From positions 1-33,309 of the forward strand of contig NZ_RYZH01000065.1 of assembly GCF_003977685.1 (NCBI RefSeq): a DNA stretch of 33,309 nucleotides, given 5' to 3'. This DNA is from Tautonia sociabilis. Its GTDB lineage: Bacteria; Planctomycetota; Planctomycetia; Isosphaerales; Isosphaeraceae. The position numbers were made by a program, and so were the translations under genes. Positions 8,632 through 15,616 of the stretch are shown piece after piece (the first letter of the stretch is position 1; each line of letters opens with the position of its first letter). The notes below the pieces were generated by a model. It ran no database searches and was not told the DNA's origin. It was given only the letters and a program-made list of their open reading frames with translations.

Positions 8632-9670
8632 CCCCGTTTGTGATCGAAGCGGACCAAGCAGACGCGGTCGGAGGGCCGGAGGGGAGTCGGCGCCGGGAGG
8701 GCCCGGGCTCGGTCCCCCTGCCGACGAACCGGGAGATGGCGCCCTCTTCTCCCACGGCCCATCCGGCCTCGTCGCCGGCGAAGCCGACCGCGTGGAAGCC
8801 CGGGGGGCCCAGGGGATTCCAGGACTCGCCACCGTCCTCGGAGCGATCGGAGCCGGTCGGACCGACGGCGATCAGCGCTGGCGGTTCCGCGCCCGGGACG
8901 AAGGCCACCGCTGACCGATAGCCTGCCGGAGGAGTGCCCGGGGCCAGCCGCCACGAGCGTCCCCCGTCGTCCGAGAGCGCGACGAACCCCCCGGCCCGCT
9001 CCGGATCGCGGTAGTCTCCCCCGACGGCGACCCCGTGGTCGCGGTCCCGGAACGCGACCGAGAAGAGGCCCGAGGAGGCGTTGTCGGCTCGGACGGGGGT
9101 TTCGTGGGCGGTCCAGGACGTCCCCCCGTCTTCCGACCGGAAGACCCGGGCCATCGCGCCTCCCCCGGTGACGAACCAGGAGAGGCGGTCTCCGAAGACC
9201 GTCAGGCAGGTGCCGCTGGCGGCGAAGGCGGCCTCGCCGGGCAAGGCCGGGGGCATCCCCTCGGGGGCGATCGGCTCCCAGGTCCGGCCCCCGTCTCCAG
9301 TGGTCAGGATCGAGAAGCGGCCGTCCACCGGATCGCCCAGGGCCAGGCCCCGGTCGGCGTTCCAGAAGGCGATGGCGTCGAGGAAGCCGGCGGGATCCCG
9401 GTTCGAGTACCGGAGCTCCCAGGTCTGGCCGCCGTCGTCCGTCCGGTAGATCCGGGACCGATCCCCCTCGCCGATCGAGAGCAGGATGGCGGTTTCGGCG
9501 TTGATCGCCTCGATGTCCCGGAAATCCAGATCGGCGGCGCCGGGGACCGGACGGTGCCGCCAGGTCTGGCCGCCGTCGATCGTCCGGAGGACCGTGCCCG
9601 AGGTGCCGGCGGCCCAGGCCACCGTCGGGGAGGCGGCCGACCGCCCCGGCGGTCGGGATCGGCGACTCAC
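8612..9670 (-). CDS. Asp-box (BNR/Ycf48-like) beta-propeller protein, apparently leaderless
   Basis: A frame of 352 residues with six Asp-box motifs of the D-G-G-x-[ST]-W type (for example T-I-D-G-G-Q-T-W, T-D-D-G-G-Q-T-W, S-E-D-G-G-T-S-W), spaced as in a six- or seven-bladed propeller of the Ycf48/HCF136 or sialidase-repeat type. Relatives normally carry a signal peptide, but this frame opens directly in the first blade. An in-frame stop, which is the acetyltransferase stop at 9692-9694, lies just upstream, and the only early start is GTG at 9670. The last 35-40 residues after I-S-R-F are Pro/Arg/Ser-rich, unlike a blade, and run 20 bases into the DUF1501 gene. It may be a cytoplasmic variant or an eroded copy; no stop or frameshift interrupts the propeller itself. 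Confidence 0.72.
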   Translation of the reverse strand: MSRRSRPPGRSAASPTVAWAAGTSGTVLRTIDGGQTWRHRPVPGAADLDFRDIEAINAETAILLSIGEGDRSRIYRTDDGGQTWELRYSNRDPAGFLDAIAFWNADRGLALGDPVDGRFSILTTGDGGRTWEPIAPEGMPPALPGEAAFAASGTCLTVFGDRLSWFVTGGGAMARVFRSEDGGTSWTAHETPVRADNASSGLFSVAFRDRDHGVAVGGDYRDPERAGGFVALSDDGGRSWRLAPGTPPAGYRSAVAFVPGAEPPALIAVGPTGSDRSEDGGESWNPLGPPGFHAVGFAGDEAGWAVGEEGAISRFVGRGTEPGPSRRRLPSGPPTASAWSASITNGVRPATR

Positions 9671-9691
9671 TCGGGGTCGGTCCCGCCGCCG

Positions 9692-10123
9692 TCACGAAGG
9701 AGGCCCCGGCCGGGGGGCTCTCGGGATGACCCAGCAGGAGTCGTGCGGGGCCATCCCGATGCGGGGGTAGTACGACCTGGCCTTCGGCGCCGCCAGGAGG
9801 ATCAGCGTGGTTCTTGTGCCCGCCTCCTCGTGCGTGCGTCGGATCAGCTCCCGGCCGATGCCCCGACGCTGGAAGGCCACGTCCACCGCCAGGTCGGACA
9901 GATACGTGCAATAGTTGAAGTCGGTGATCGCCCGGGAGATGCCGACCAGCAGGCCATCGACCCGAGCCGTGACGATCACATCGGCGTGGCGGAGCATGCC
10001 CCGGATCGTCTCGGGCTCTCCCACGGGCCGACGCTCGGCGAGCGTGGACCGGACGAGAAGGTCGAGGAACTCCTCGGCCTCCAGGCCCGGTTCGAGGGCA
10101 TAGGATACGTTGGGCGAACTCAT
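9692..10123 (-). CDS. GNAT family N-acetyltransferase
   Basis: A protein of 143 residues with the GNAT fold signature: a core strand with L-S-D-L-A-V-D followed by the acetyl-CoA pyrophosphate loop Q85-R-R-G-I-G-R91 and a helix, then Y-Y-P-R-I-G-M in the C-terminal part. Small GNAT enzymes move an acetyl group from acetyl-CoA to an amine; nothing here fixes the acceptor. The ATG at 10121-10123 overlaps the TGA of an upstream open frame as ATGA, which supports this start. The propeller frame follows 21 bases downstream on the same strand. Confidence 0.85.
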   Translation of the reverse strand: MSSPNVSYALEPGLEAEEFLDLLVRSTLAERRPVGEPETIRGMLRHADVIVTARVDGLLVGISRAITDFNYCTYLSDLAVDVAFQRRGIGRELIRRTHEEAGTRTTLILLAAPKARSYYPRIGMAPHDSCWVIPRAPRPGPPS

Positions 10124-10341
10124 TGGTCTGTCATTGTCTGGAGCCTGGTCCCGGCGGCGTCGAGGGCTGGGAGCTCCTCCTCGATGGGCCTCCGATCCGG
10201 GGGGACCCACGCCCGGCGGGCCTCTTCCGACGAAAGGACGCCCTCGGAGTCGTATCCCAGGCGATGATCCTTGCCGCCGCACGTCTCGAGGAGGTCGGCC
10301 AGCAGGGACGCGAGGGATTGCCCCCGATCCCGTTCGGCGCT
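10120..10341 (-). pseudogene. Gene-like open frame without a canonical start codon
   Basis: Between an in-frame TGA (10342-10344) and TGA 10120-10122 there are 73 sense codons with protein-like composition: a Leu/Ala helix, then a charged segment with E-E-A-R-R-A-W and P-I-E-E-E-L-P-A-L. About 80% of third positions are G or C. No ATG, GTG or TTG precedes the body; only CTG codons could serve. The stop overlaps the acetyltransferase ATG as ATGA, the spacing of translationally coupled genes. It could be the 3' part of a gene cut by a frameshift or deletion, or a small protein with a rare start. No family recognised. Confidence 0.4.
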
Positions 10342-10363
10342 TCACCTTCGGAGACTGAGCCCG

Positions 10364-10564
10364 ATGCGTCACGAGCACGAGCACGAGCACCTGGAATTCG
10401 TCCGCCTGGTCATGGCCATGCACACCGCGCGGCCGGAGTCCTTCCGGACCCGGTCCGACGCGGCCCTGGAGCGGTCGAAGTCCCTGGAGAAGCGCGTCGA
10501 TGCCCCCCTCAAGGCGGCGCTGAACGGCCAGGGCCCCCGCTTCGGCCTCGGCACGCCGGACTGA
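10364..10564 (+). CDS. Small His/Glu-rich hypothetical protein
   Basis: A protein of 66 residues beginning M-R-H-E-H-E-H-E-H, followed by two probable amphipathic helices and a Gly-rich end. All but a few codons end in G or C, and the opposite-strand reading is Arg/Val-repeat sequence, so this strand is favoured. A GGAG lies about 10 bases before the ATG. Alternating His/Glu could bind a divalent metal such as Ni or Zn, but that is inference from composition. It points toward the tRNA-Thr region and away from the acetyltransferase. No family recognised. Confidence 0.6.
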   Translation: MRHEHEHEHLEFVRLVMAMHTARPESFRTRSDAALERSKSLEKRVDAPLKAALNGQGPRFGLGTPD

Positions 10565-10581
10565 CCAGGCGACCGCCGCGC

Positions 10582-10633
10582 AAAAAGAAAACCCGGCGTG
10601 GGGCATCGCCTGCCAAGGTTGCCCCCCACGCCG
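10582..10633 (-). terminator. Rho-independent terminator (leftward)
   Basis: Reading leftward, a perfect 10-bp stem (10624-10633 paired with 10594-10603, CGGCGTGGGG arm on the + strand) is followed after two bases by T4-C-T5 (10591 to 10582). A GC-rich hairpin with a U-tract is the classical intrinsic terminator. It would end transcripts from tRNA-Thr and from the second leftward promoter at 10663-10692. On the + strand the hairpin follows the small His/Glu-rich gene but has no U-tract. Confidence 0.75.
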
Positions 10634-10656
10634 AGCCGGAAATCGCAGTTCCGATG
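10582..10656 (-). ncRNA. Candidate short RNA (about 75 nt)
   Basis: The promoter-like element TTGACC-N18-TACAAT at 10663-10692 predicts a leftward start near 10656, and the intrinsic terminator ends at about 10582. The implied transcript has a small 5' hairpin (CGGAA/TTCCG arms, 7-base loop) and then the terminator stem. No ORF of note fits inside. It does not resemble an RNA family I know; it might instead be tRNA trailer with a fortuitous promoter-like match. Confidence 0.35.
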
Positions 10657-10662
10657 GTACCG

Positions 10663-10692
10663 ATTGTACCCGGGACGAAGCCCTCGGGTCAA
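10663..10692 (-). promoter_or_regulatory. Near-consensus leftward promoter
   Basis: On the minus strand, TTGACC (10692-10687), an 18-base spacer (10686-10669) and TACAAT (10668-10663). It matches 5/6 at each hexamer, which is rare by chance in DNA this GC-rich. It lies between tRNA-Thr and the terminator. Confidence 0.5.
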
Positions 10693-10783
10693 TCGCTCGA
10701 AAATGCGAGCACGCCTAAATACTCGGCACGATTCGCCGAATCTCCCGCGATCCGGTCGCAGCCAAAGGAGCGATCATGACGAG

Positions 10784-10856
10784 AGCCACCGAAGAGAGTC
10801 GAACTCTTAACCCCCGCTTTACGAAAGCGGTGCTCTGCCGATTGAGCTACGGTGGC
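10784..10856 (-). tRNA. tRNA-Thr (anticodon CGU)
   Basis: A cloverleaf reads on the minus strand. The 7-bp acceptor stem is GCCACCG/CGGTGGC, the D-arm contains AGCTCAATCGGCAGAGC, the anticodon stem is CCGCT/AGCGG with loop TTCGTAA giving anticodon CGT at positions 34-36, and the T-arm is AAGAG-TTCGACT-CTCTT. The discriminator base is U and the 3' CCA is not encoded, so it must be added by CCA transferase. It reads ACG, a favoured Thr codon in GC-rich genomes. Confidence 0.95.
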
Positions 10857-10869
10857 CAATCGTAAACCG

Positions 10870-10898
10870 ATGTTAGGGGCTGGGGACGGGGGTGTCAA
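10870..10898 (-). promoter_or_regulatory. sigma70-type promoter of tRNA-Thr
   Basis: On the minus strand, a perfect TTGACA (10898-10893), an optimal 17-base spacer and TAACAT (10875-10870) end 13 bases before the tRNA 5' end at 10856. Strength, position and orientation fit a stable-RNA promoter. Confidence 0.8.
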
Positions 10899-10936
10899 CG
10901 TCTGTCGGATGATTGCCCGGCGGTCGGCCCGGCCCG

Positions 10937-11110
10937 ATGATCCCGGTCCACCGCGCCGTGCTGATCGACCAGGGGGGGCCATCGGCGAATTCCACGTTCT
11001 GGAAGACCTCAAGCCGGGACGAGGTCGACGAGTTTCGCGACGTCGCCCCGGTGAATCAGAGCGAGGGTGCCACCGCCGGCGACACGCCGCGGCTGAGGGC
11101 GTTGCGCTAA
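10937..11110 (+). CDS. Doubtful small ORF, 57 residues
   Basis: An ATG at 10937 opens a frame to TAA 11110 with over 90% G/C-ending codons and mixed composition (acidic centre D-E-V-D-E-F-R-D). There is no clear ribosome binding site and no recognised family. It lies between the tRNA-Thr promoter and the cysK promoter. It may be a small protein or a fragment of an older gene; the minus-strand reading is Arg/Ser/Pro-rich and less convincing. Confidence 0.3.
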   Translation: MIPVHRAVLIDQGGPSANSTFWKTSSRDEVDEFRDVAPVNQSEGATAGDTPRLRALR

Positions 11111-11164
11111 GCCTCCGGACGGGAATCATCACCAAGGTCGGTGCTCTTGTCGGGATTGAGCGGG

Positions 11165-11193
11165 TTGTTTGGCGATGGGGCGGGTTTTATGAT
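11165..11193 (+). promoter_or_regulatory. Probable promoter of cysK
   Basis: TTGTTT (11165-11170), a 17-base spacer and TATGAT (11188-11193) lie about 100 bases before the cysK start. Both hexamers are AT-rich islands in GC-rich DNA. No riboswitch-like fold was recognised in the leader. Confidence 0.55.
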
Positions 11194-11291
11194 GGGGCCG
11201 GGCCGGAGGATTCGGCGGGTTGAGTGCCGCTGGCCGGGGCCGAACGGGCGGGCGAGTCCTCTCCAAGACGCCCGAAGCAGGAGGAAGCGCG

Positions 11292-12263
11292 ATGGCGATC
11301 GCCGGTGACGTCCGGGCGCGGGGCCGCATCTACGACGAGATCACGCAGTGCATCGGCAACACGCCGCTGATCCGGCTGCGCAGGGTCACGGAAGGATGCC
11401 AGGCGCAGGTCGTGGCGAAGCTGGAGAACTTCAACCCGCTCTGGTCGGTCAAGGACCGCATCGGCGTGGCGATGATCGACGCGGCCGAGGCCGAGGGGAA
11501 GATCAACGAGAACACGATCATCATCGAGCCGACCAGCGGGAACACTGGCATCGGCCTGGCCTTCACCTGCGCCGCTCGGGGCTACAAGCTCCGCGTGACG
11601 ATGCCCGAGAGCATGAGCCTGGAGCGTCGTCGCCTGCTGAAGGCCTTCGGCGCCGAGATCGTGCTCACGCCGGCGGCCGAGGGGATGCCCGGGGCCGTCC
11701 GCAAGGCCGAGGAACTGGCGCGCGAGACGCCGAACTCCTTCATGCCTCAGCAGTTCCGCAATCCGGCCAATCCGGAGATCCACCGCAAGACGACCGCCGA
11801 GGAGATCTGGAGGGACACCGACGGCCAGGTCGACATCCTCGTCTGCGGCGTCGGCACCGGCGGCACGATCACCGGCTGCGGCGAGGTGCTCAAGGCGCGC
11901 AAGCCGGGCCTGCAGGTCGTCGCGGTCGAGCCGGAGGACTCGCCGGTCATCACCCAGACCCGCAACGGCGAGCCTCCCAAGCCCGGCCCGCACAAGATCC
12001 AGGGGATCGGCGCTGGGTTCATCCCGGAGATCCTCAATGTGGACATCATTGATGAGGTCGTCCAGGTCTCCAACGACGACTCCTTCGAGATGGCCCGGAA
12101 GCTGGCCCGGCTGGAAGGGATGCTCTGCGGGATCTCCTGCGGAGCGGCGGCCACCGGGGCGATCCGGGTGGCCAGCCGGCCGGAGAACGCCGGCAAGCTC
12201 GTCGTCGTCGTTCTGCCCGACCTGGGCGAGCGCTACCTCTCGACCCCGCTGTTCCCCGAATGA
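11292..12263 (+). CDS. cysK: Cysteine synthase A (O-acetylserine sulfhydrylase)
   Basis: A protein of 323 residues, the usual length. A fold-type II PLP enzyme: S-V-K54-D-R carries the lysine that binds PLP, T-S-G-N-T-G (81-86) binds the substrate carboxylate, and a Gly-rich G-V-G-T-G-G-T loop holds the cofactor phosphate. It makes L-cysteine from O-acetylserine and sulfide. The ATG at 11292 follows AGGAGG; an upstream in-frame codon at 11220 would add Gly/Arg-rich sequence and is rejected. The stop overlaps the next ATG as ATGA, coupling it to a JAMM peptidase. That neighbour leaves open that the sulfur donor is a thiocarboxylated carrier protein rather than free sulfide, as with mycobacterial CysM; sequence alone does not decide this. 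Confidence 0.95.
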   Translation: MAIAGDVRARGRIYDEITQCIGNTPLIRLRRVTEGCQAQVVAKLENFNPLWSVKDRIGVAMIDAAEAEGKINENTIIIEPTSGNTGIGLAFTCAARGYKLRVTMPESMSLERRRLLKAFGAEIVLTPAAEGMPGAVRKAEELARETPNSFMPQQFRNPANPEIHRKTTAEEIWRDTDGQVDILVCGVGTGGTITGCGEVLKARKPGLQVVAVEPEDSPVITQTRNGEPPKPGPHKIQGIGAGFIPEILNVDIIDEVVQVSNDDSFEMARKLARLEGMLCGISCGAAATGAIRVASRPENAGKLVVVVLPDLGERYLSTPLFPE

Positions 12264-12706
12264 GCCCGACTTCCCCCGACTCCTCGTCGCCGGCCGGGGA
12301 TCCGCTGGAGATCCCCGGCCCGATTCTGCTGGAGATGATCCAACATTGCCGACGGGAGGCGCCGATCGAGGCCTGCGGGCTGCTCGGCGGCCGCCCCCCT
12401 CGCGTCTCGGCGATCTACCCGCTTCGCAACGCCGCCGCCAGCGAGACGAGGTACGACGCCGACCCGGGGGAGCTGATCGCCGCCGTCCGGGACATGCGGG
12501 AGCGGGGGACGCGGATCCTCGGCATCTACCACTCGCACCCGAAGTGGCCGGCCGTTCCCAGCGCCACCGACCTGCGCGAGAATTACTACGAGGACGTCCC
12601 CCGGATCATCGTCTCGCTCCGGGCGCCCGAGGCCGAGGTCCGCGTCTGGCGGCTGGAGCCGGACCGCTTCGAGGAACTCCCCTGGCGGGTCGTCGCCGAC
12701 GGTTGA
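12260..12706 (+). CDS. JAMM/Mov34 (M67) metallopeptidase, Mec-like
   Basis: A protein of 148 residues forming a single JAMM domain. The zinc-site residues are all present: E37 in I-E-A-C-G-L-L, then H91-S-H93-P followed by S101 and D104. Prokaryotic JAMM peptidases of this size cleave the C-terminal tails of ubiquitin-like sulfur carriers. In Mycobacterium tuberculosis, Mec removes cysteine from CysO beside cysM. Here the gene starts inside the cysK stop (ATGA), which argues for the same kind of role in releasing cysteine or maturing a carrier. No ThiS/MoaD/CysO-like gene is visible in the window, so the carrier must be elsewhere or the role differs. Confidence 0.88.
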   Translation: MSPTSPDSSSPAGDPLEIPGPILLEMIQHCRREAPIEACGLLGGRPPRVSAIYPLRNAAASETRYDADPGELIAAVRDMRERGTRILGIYHSHPKWPAVPSATDLRENYYEDVPRIIVSLRAPEAEVRVWRLEPDRFEELPWRVVADG

Positions 12707-12732
12707 ACCGGCCCGCCGAGACCCGCTATACT
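12703..12732 (+). promoter_or_regulatory. Probable promoter of ndk
   Basis: TTGAAC (12703-12708, overlapping the JAMM gene stop), an 18-base spacer and TATACT (12727-12732), about 107 bases before the ndk start. Confidence 0.6.
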
Positions 12733-12839
12733 GCCGGACCGGTCGCCCGAGGCGGGACCGGTCCGTCCCCATCGCACCGCCTTCGCCGCGATCCGGCCCG
12801 GCCGGATCGCCCCCACCCGAGCTACCAAGGCCCCCCGCC

Positions 12840-13292
12840 ATGCAACGCACCCTTGTCATCTTCAAGCCCGACTGCGTCCAACGCCGGCTCGTCGGCCAGA
12901 TCCTCCAGCGGTTCGAGGCCAAGGGGCTGCGCATCGCCGCGTTGAAGATGATTCAGGTCTCGAAGGAACTGGGCGAGCAGCATTACGCCGAGCACAAGGA
13001 GCGCCCGTTCTTCCCGGGGCTGATCCGGTTCATCACCGGAGGCCCGGTGGTCGTCGCCGTGATCGCTGGCCCGGAGGCCGTGGCGGTCGTCCGGGGGATG
13101 ATGGGCAAGACCAGCGGCATCGAGGCCGCCCCGGGCACCATCCGCGGCGATTTCTCCGTCAGCAAGCAGAACAACCTGATCCACGGCAGCGACAGTCCCG
13201 AGTCGGCGGCCCGGGAGATCGCCCTCTGGTTCCAGCCGGAGGAGATCCTCGACTACGACCTCGCCGGCCAGGACTGGGTCGCCGAGTCCTGA
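12840..13292 (+). CDS. ndk: Nucleoside diphosphate kinase
   Basis: A protein of 150 residues. The catalytic phosphohistidine is H115 in N-L-I-H-G-S-D-S, and the family N-terminus reads T-L-V-I-F-K-P-D. The enzyme transfers the gamma phosphate from ATP to nucleoside diphosphates through a ping-pong phospho-His intermediate, balancing NTP and dNTP pools. Length and motifs are those of a complete enzyme. Its own promoter lies upstream, separating it from the cysK-JAMM unit; ligA begins 131 bases downstream. Confidence 0.97.
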   Translation: MQRTLVIFKPDCVQRRLVGQILQRFEAKGLRIAALKMIQVSKELGEQHYAEHKERPFFPGLIRFITGGPVVVAVIAGPEAVAVVRGMMGKTSGIEAAPGTIRGDFSVSKQNNLIHGSDSPESAAREIALWFQPEEILDYDLAGQDWVAES

Positions 13293-13423
13293 TTGATCGG
13301 GGGGCGGGCCCCTCCTCGGCTCGGCCCTCCCCTCGACTGGATTCGCCGGGCGGTCGCGACCGATCCATTCTCGGGCCCCGATCAAGGCCGACGGGGCCCC
13401 CCAGGAAGGGAAAGGGGGCGACG

Positions 13424-15451
13424 ATGGCGACCGACGAACTGGCCCGGCAGGTCGCCGAGCTGCGGCGGGAGATCGAGCGGCACAACCGCCTCTACTACGT
13501 CGAGGCGGCCCCGGTCATCAGCGACCGCGAGTTCGATCGGCTGCTCAAGCGGCTCGAGGAGCTGGAGGCCGCCCACCCGGAGCTGGTCACTCCCGACAGC
13601 CCCACCCAGCGCGTCGGAGGGGCGCCGATCGAGGCGTTCGAGACGGTCCGCCACGCCGTCCCCATGCTCTCGATCGACAACACCTACACCCTCGACGAGA
13701 TCCGGGAGTGGGACCGTCGCGTCCGCAAGGGGCTGACCAAGGGAGAGGCCGTCCGCTACGACGTCGAGCTGAAGGTTGACGGCGTGGCCGTCTCGCTCCG
13801 CTACGAGGGGGGCCGCCTGGTGCTCGGCGCCACCCGGGGCGACGGCGAGCGCGGCGACGACATCACCTCGAACCTCCGCACCGTCCGGAGCATCCCCCTG
13901 ACCCTGGCCGACGACCCTCCTCCGGTGCTGGAGGTGCGCGGCGAGGTCTATATGACCAACTCCGAGCTGGTCCGCCTCAACGAGAGCCGTAAGCGGGAGG
14001 GCCTGCCCCCGTTCGCCAACCCCCGAAACGCGACGGCCGGCTCGCTCAAGCTGCTCGACCCGAGGATCTGCGGCCAACGCCGCTTGCTGTTCGTCGCCCA
14101 CGGCTTGGGGGAGGTCCGCGGCCTGGAGGGCATCACCTCGTATGAGCAGATCCTCTCGCTCTTCCGGACCTGGGGCATCCCGGTCAGTCCGTACAACGCC
14201 TGCTTCGACGACATCGAGCAGGTGATCGCCCACGCCCTCTCCTGGGAATCCGGCCGCTTCGACCTGGACTTCCAGATCGACGGGCTGGTCATCAAGGTCG
14301 ACGACCTCGGCCAGCGCGCCCGCCTGGGCCAGCGCTCCAAGAGCCCGCGCTGGATGATCGCCTACAAATATGAGGCGGAGCAGGCGATCACAAAAATCCT
14401 GGGCATCACCGTCCAGGTCGGCAAGACCGGCAAGCTGACCCCCGTGGCCGAGCTGGAGCCCGTGCCGCTGGCCGGCACGGTCGTCAAACGGGCGAGCCTG
14501 CACAACCCGGACGAGATCGAGCGCAAGGGGGTCCGCGTCGGCGACACCGTGGTGATCCAGAAGGCCGGCGAGATCATCCCGCAGGTCGTCCGGGTCGAGG
14601 CCGACGCCCGGGACGGATCGGAGGTCCCGTATGTCTTCCCCGACCACTGCCCGAGCTGCGGCGCCCCCGTCCATCGTCCTCCCGGAGCGGTGGACGCCCG
14701 CTGCCCGAACCCGCCCTCGAAATGCCCGGACCAGCTCAAGGAATGGCTCCGCTGGTATGCCCACCGCGACGCGATGGACGTGGACGGCCTGGGCGAGAAG
14801 CTGATCGCGCAGCTGGTCGACTCGGGCCTCGTCCGGTCGCTCGGCGACCTGTATCGCCTCGACGAGCAGACGCTCGCGGGGCTCGATCGCATGGGCAAGA
14901 AGTCGGCCGCCAATCTCGTGGCCGCGCTGGAGGCGAGCAAGCACCGAACGCTCGACCGCCTGCTCACCGGCCTGACGATCCGGCACGTCGGCACCCGGAT
15001 CGCCGAGATCCTGGCCCGTCGGTTCAAGACGATCGAGGCGATCCGCCTCGCCTCGCTCGAGGAGCTGGAGGGGGTTCCCGAGATCGGCCACGTCGTCGCG
15101 GCCAGCGTTCGCGAGTTCTTCGACGACCCGACGCATCAGGCCCTGCTCGACGACCTGCTCGCCGCGGGCGTTTCCCCCGAGCCGCTCCCGGAGCTTCAGA
15201 CCGCCGACGGGCTTCCGCTGGCGGGGAAGACCTTCGTCATCACCGGCACGCTCCCCCGGCGGTCCCGCGCCGAGGCCGAGGCCCTCATCAAGCGGGCCGG
15301 CGGCAAGGTGACGGGCTCGGTCTCGAAGAACACCTCCTTCCTCCTCGCCGGCGAGGAGGCCGGCAGCAAGCTCGAGAAGGCCAGACAGTTGAACATTCCC
15401 GTGATCGACGAGGAGGAGCTGGAGCGGATGGCCTCGGGAGTCGATGGCTGA
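13424..15451 (+). CDS. ligA: NAD-dependent DNA ligase
   Basis: A protein of 675 residues, complete. Domains in order: Ia NAD-binding helices (1-70), adenylation domain with the AMP-accepting lysine K117 in E-L-K-V-D-G, OB fold (about 320-400), four-Cys zinc finger (C409, C412, C427, C434), helix-hairpin-helix region (about 440-585) and BRCT domain (about 597-672). It seals nicks during replication and repair using NAD+. The last two zinc-finger cysteines are separated by six residues, one more than in the Escherichia coli enzyme, which is unlikely to matter. An AAAGGGGG precedes the ATG. Confidence 0.97.
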   Translation: MATDELARQVAELRREIERHNRLYYVEAAPVISDREFDRLLKRLEELEAAHPELVTPDSPTQRVGGAPIEAFETVRHAVPMLSIDNTYTLDEIREWDRRVRKGLTKGEAVRYDVELKVDGVAVSLRYEGGRLVLGATRGDGERGDDITSNLRTVRSIPLTLADDPPPVLEVRGEVYMTNSELVRLNESRKREGLPPFANPRNATAGSLKLLDPRICGQRRLLFVAHGLGEVRGLEGITSYEQILSLFRTWGIPVSPYNACFDDIEQVIAHALSWESGRFDLDFQIDGLVIKVDDLGQRARLGQRSKSPRWMIAYKYEAEQAITKILGITVQVGKTGKLTPVAELEPVPLAGTVVKRASLHNPDEIERKGVRVGDTVVIQKAGEIIPQVVRVEADARDGSEVPYVFPDHCPSCGAPVHRPPGAVDARCPNPPSKCPDQLKEWLRWYAHRDAMDVDGLGEKLIAQLVDSGLVRSLGDLYRLDEQTLAGLDRMGKKSAANLVAALEASKHRTLDRLLTGLTIRHVGTRIAEILARRFKTIEAIRLASLEELEGVPEIGHVVAASVREFFDDPTHQALLDDLLAAGVSPEPLPELQTADGLPLAGKTFVITGTLPRRSRAEAEALIKRAGGKVTGSVSKNTSFLLAGEEAGSKLEKARQLNIPVIDEEELERMASGVDG

Positions 15452-15616
15452 AGCCGCAAGGCCGAGCGCCGGATCCTCGAGGCGACTGCCGTTGTCCCCT
15501 TGGCGGGGTTGTGGTAGGTATCGCCTGGGTCCCCAACGCGCAAGCCATCCCGCGAGGGGGGCGGACTCCTCCGGAGCGGCCAGGATGATCGACGGTCCCG
15601 GAAGGCCGATCCCGCG

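Noticed and set aside
15492..15520. Promoter-like TTGTCC-N17-TAGGTA before the glycosyltransferase
   Set aside because: The -10 element matches only two of six consensus positions.
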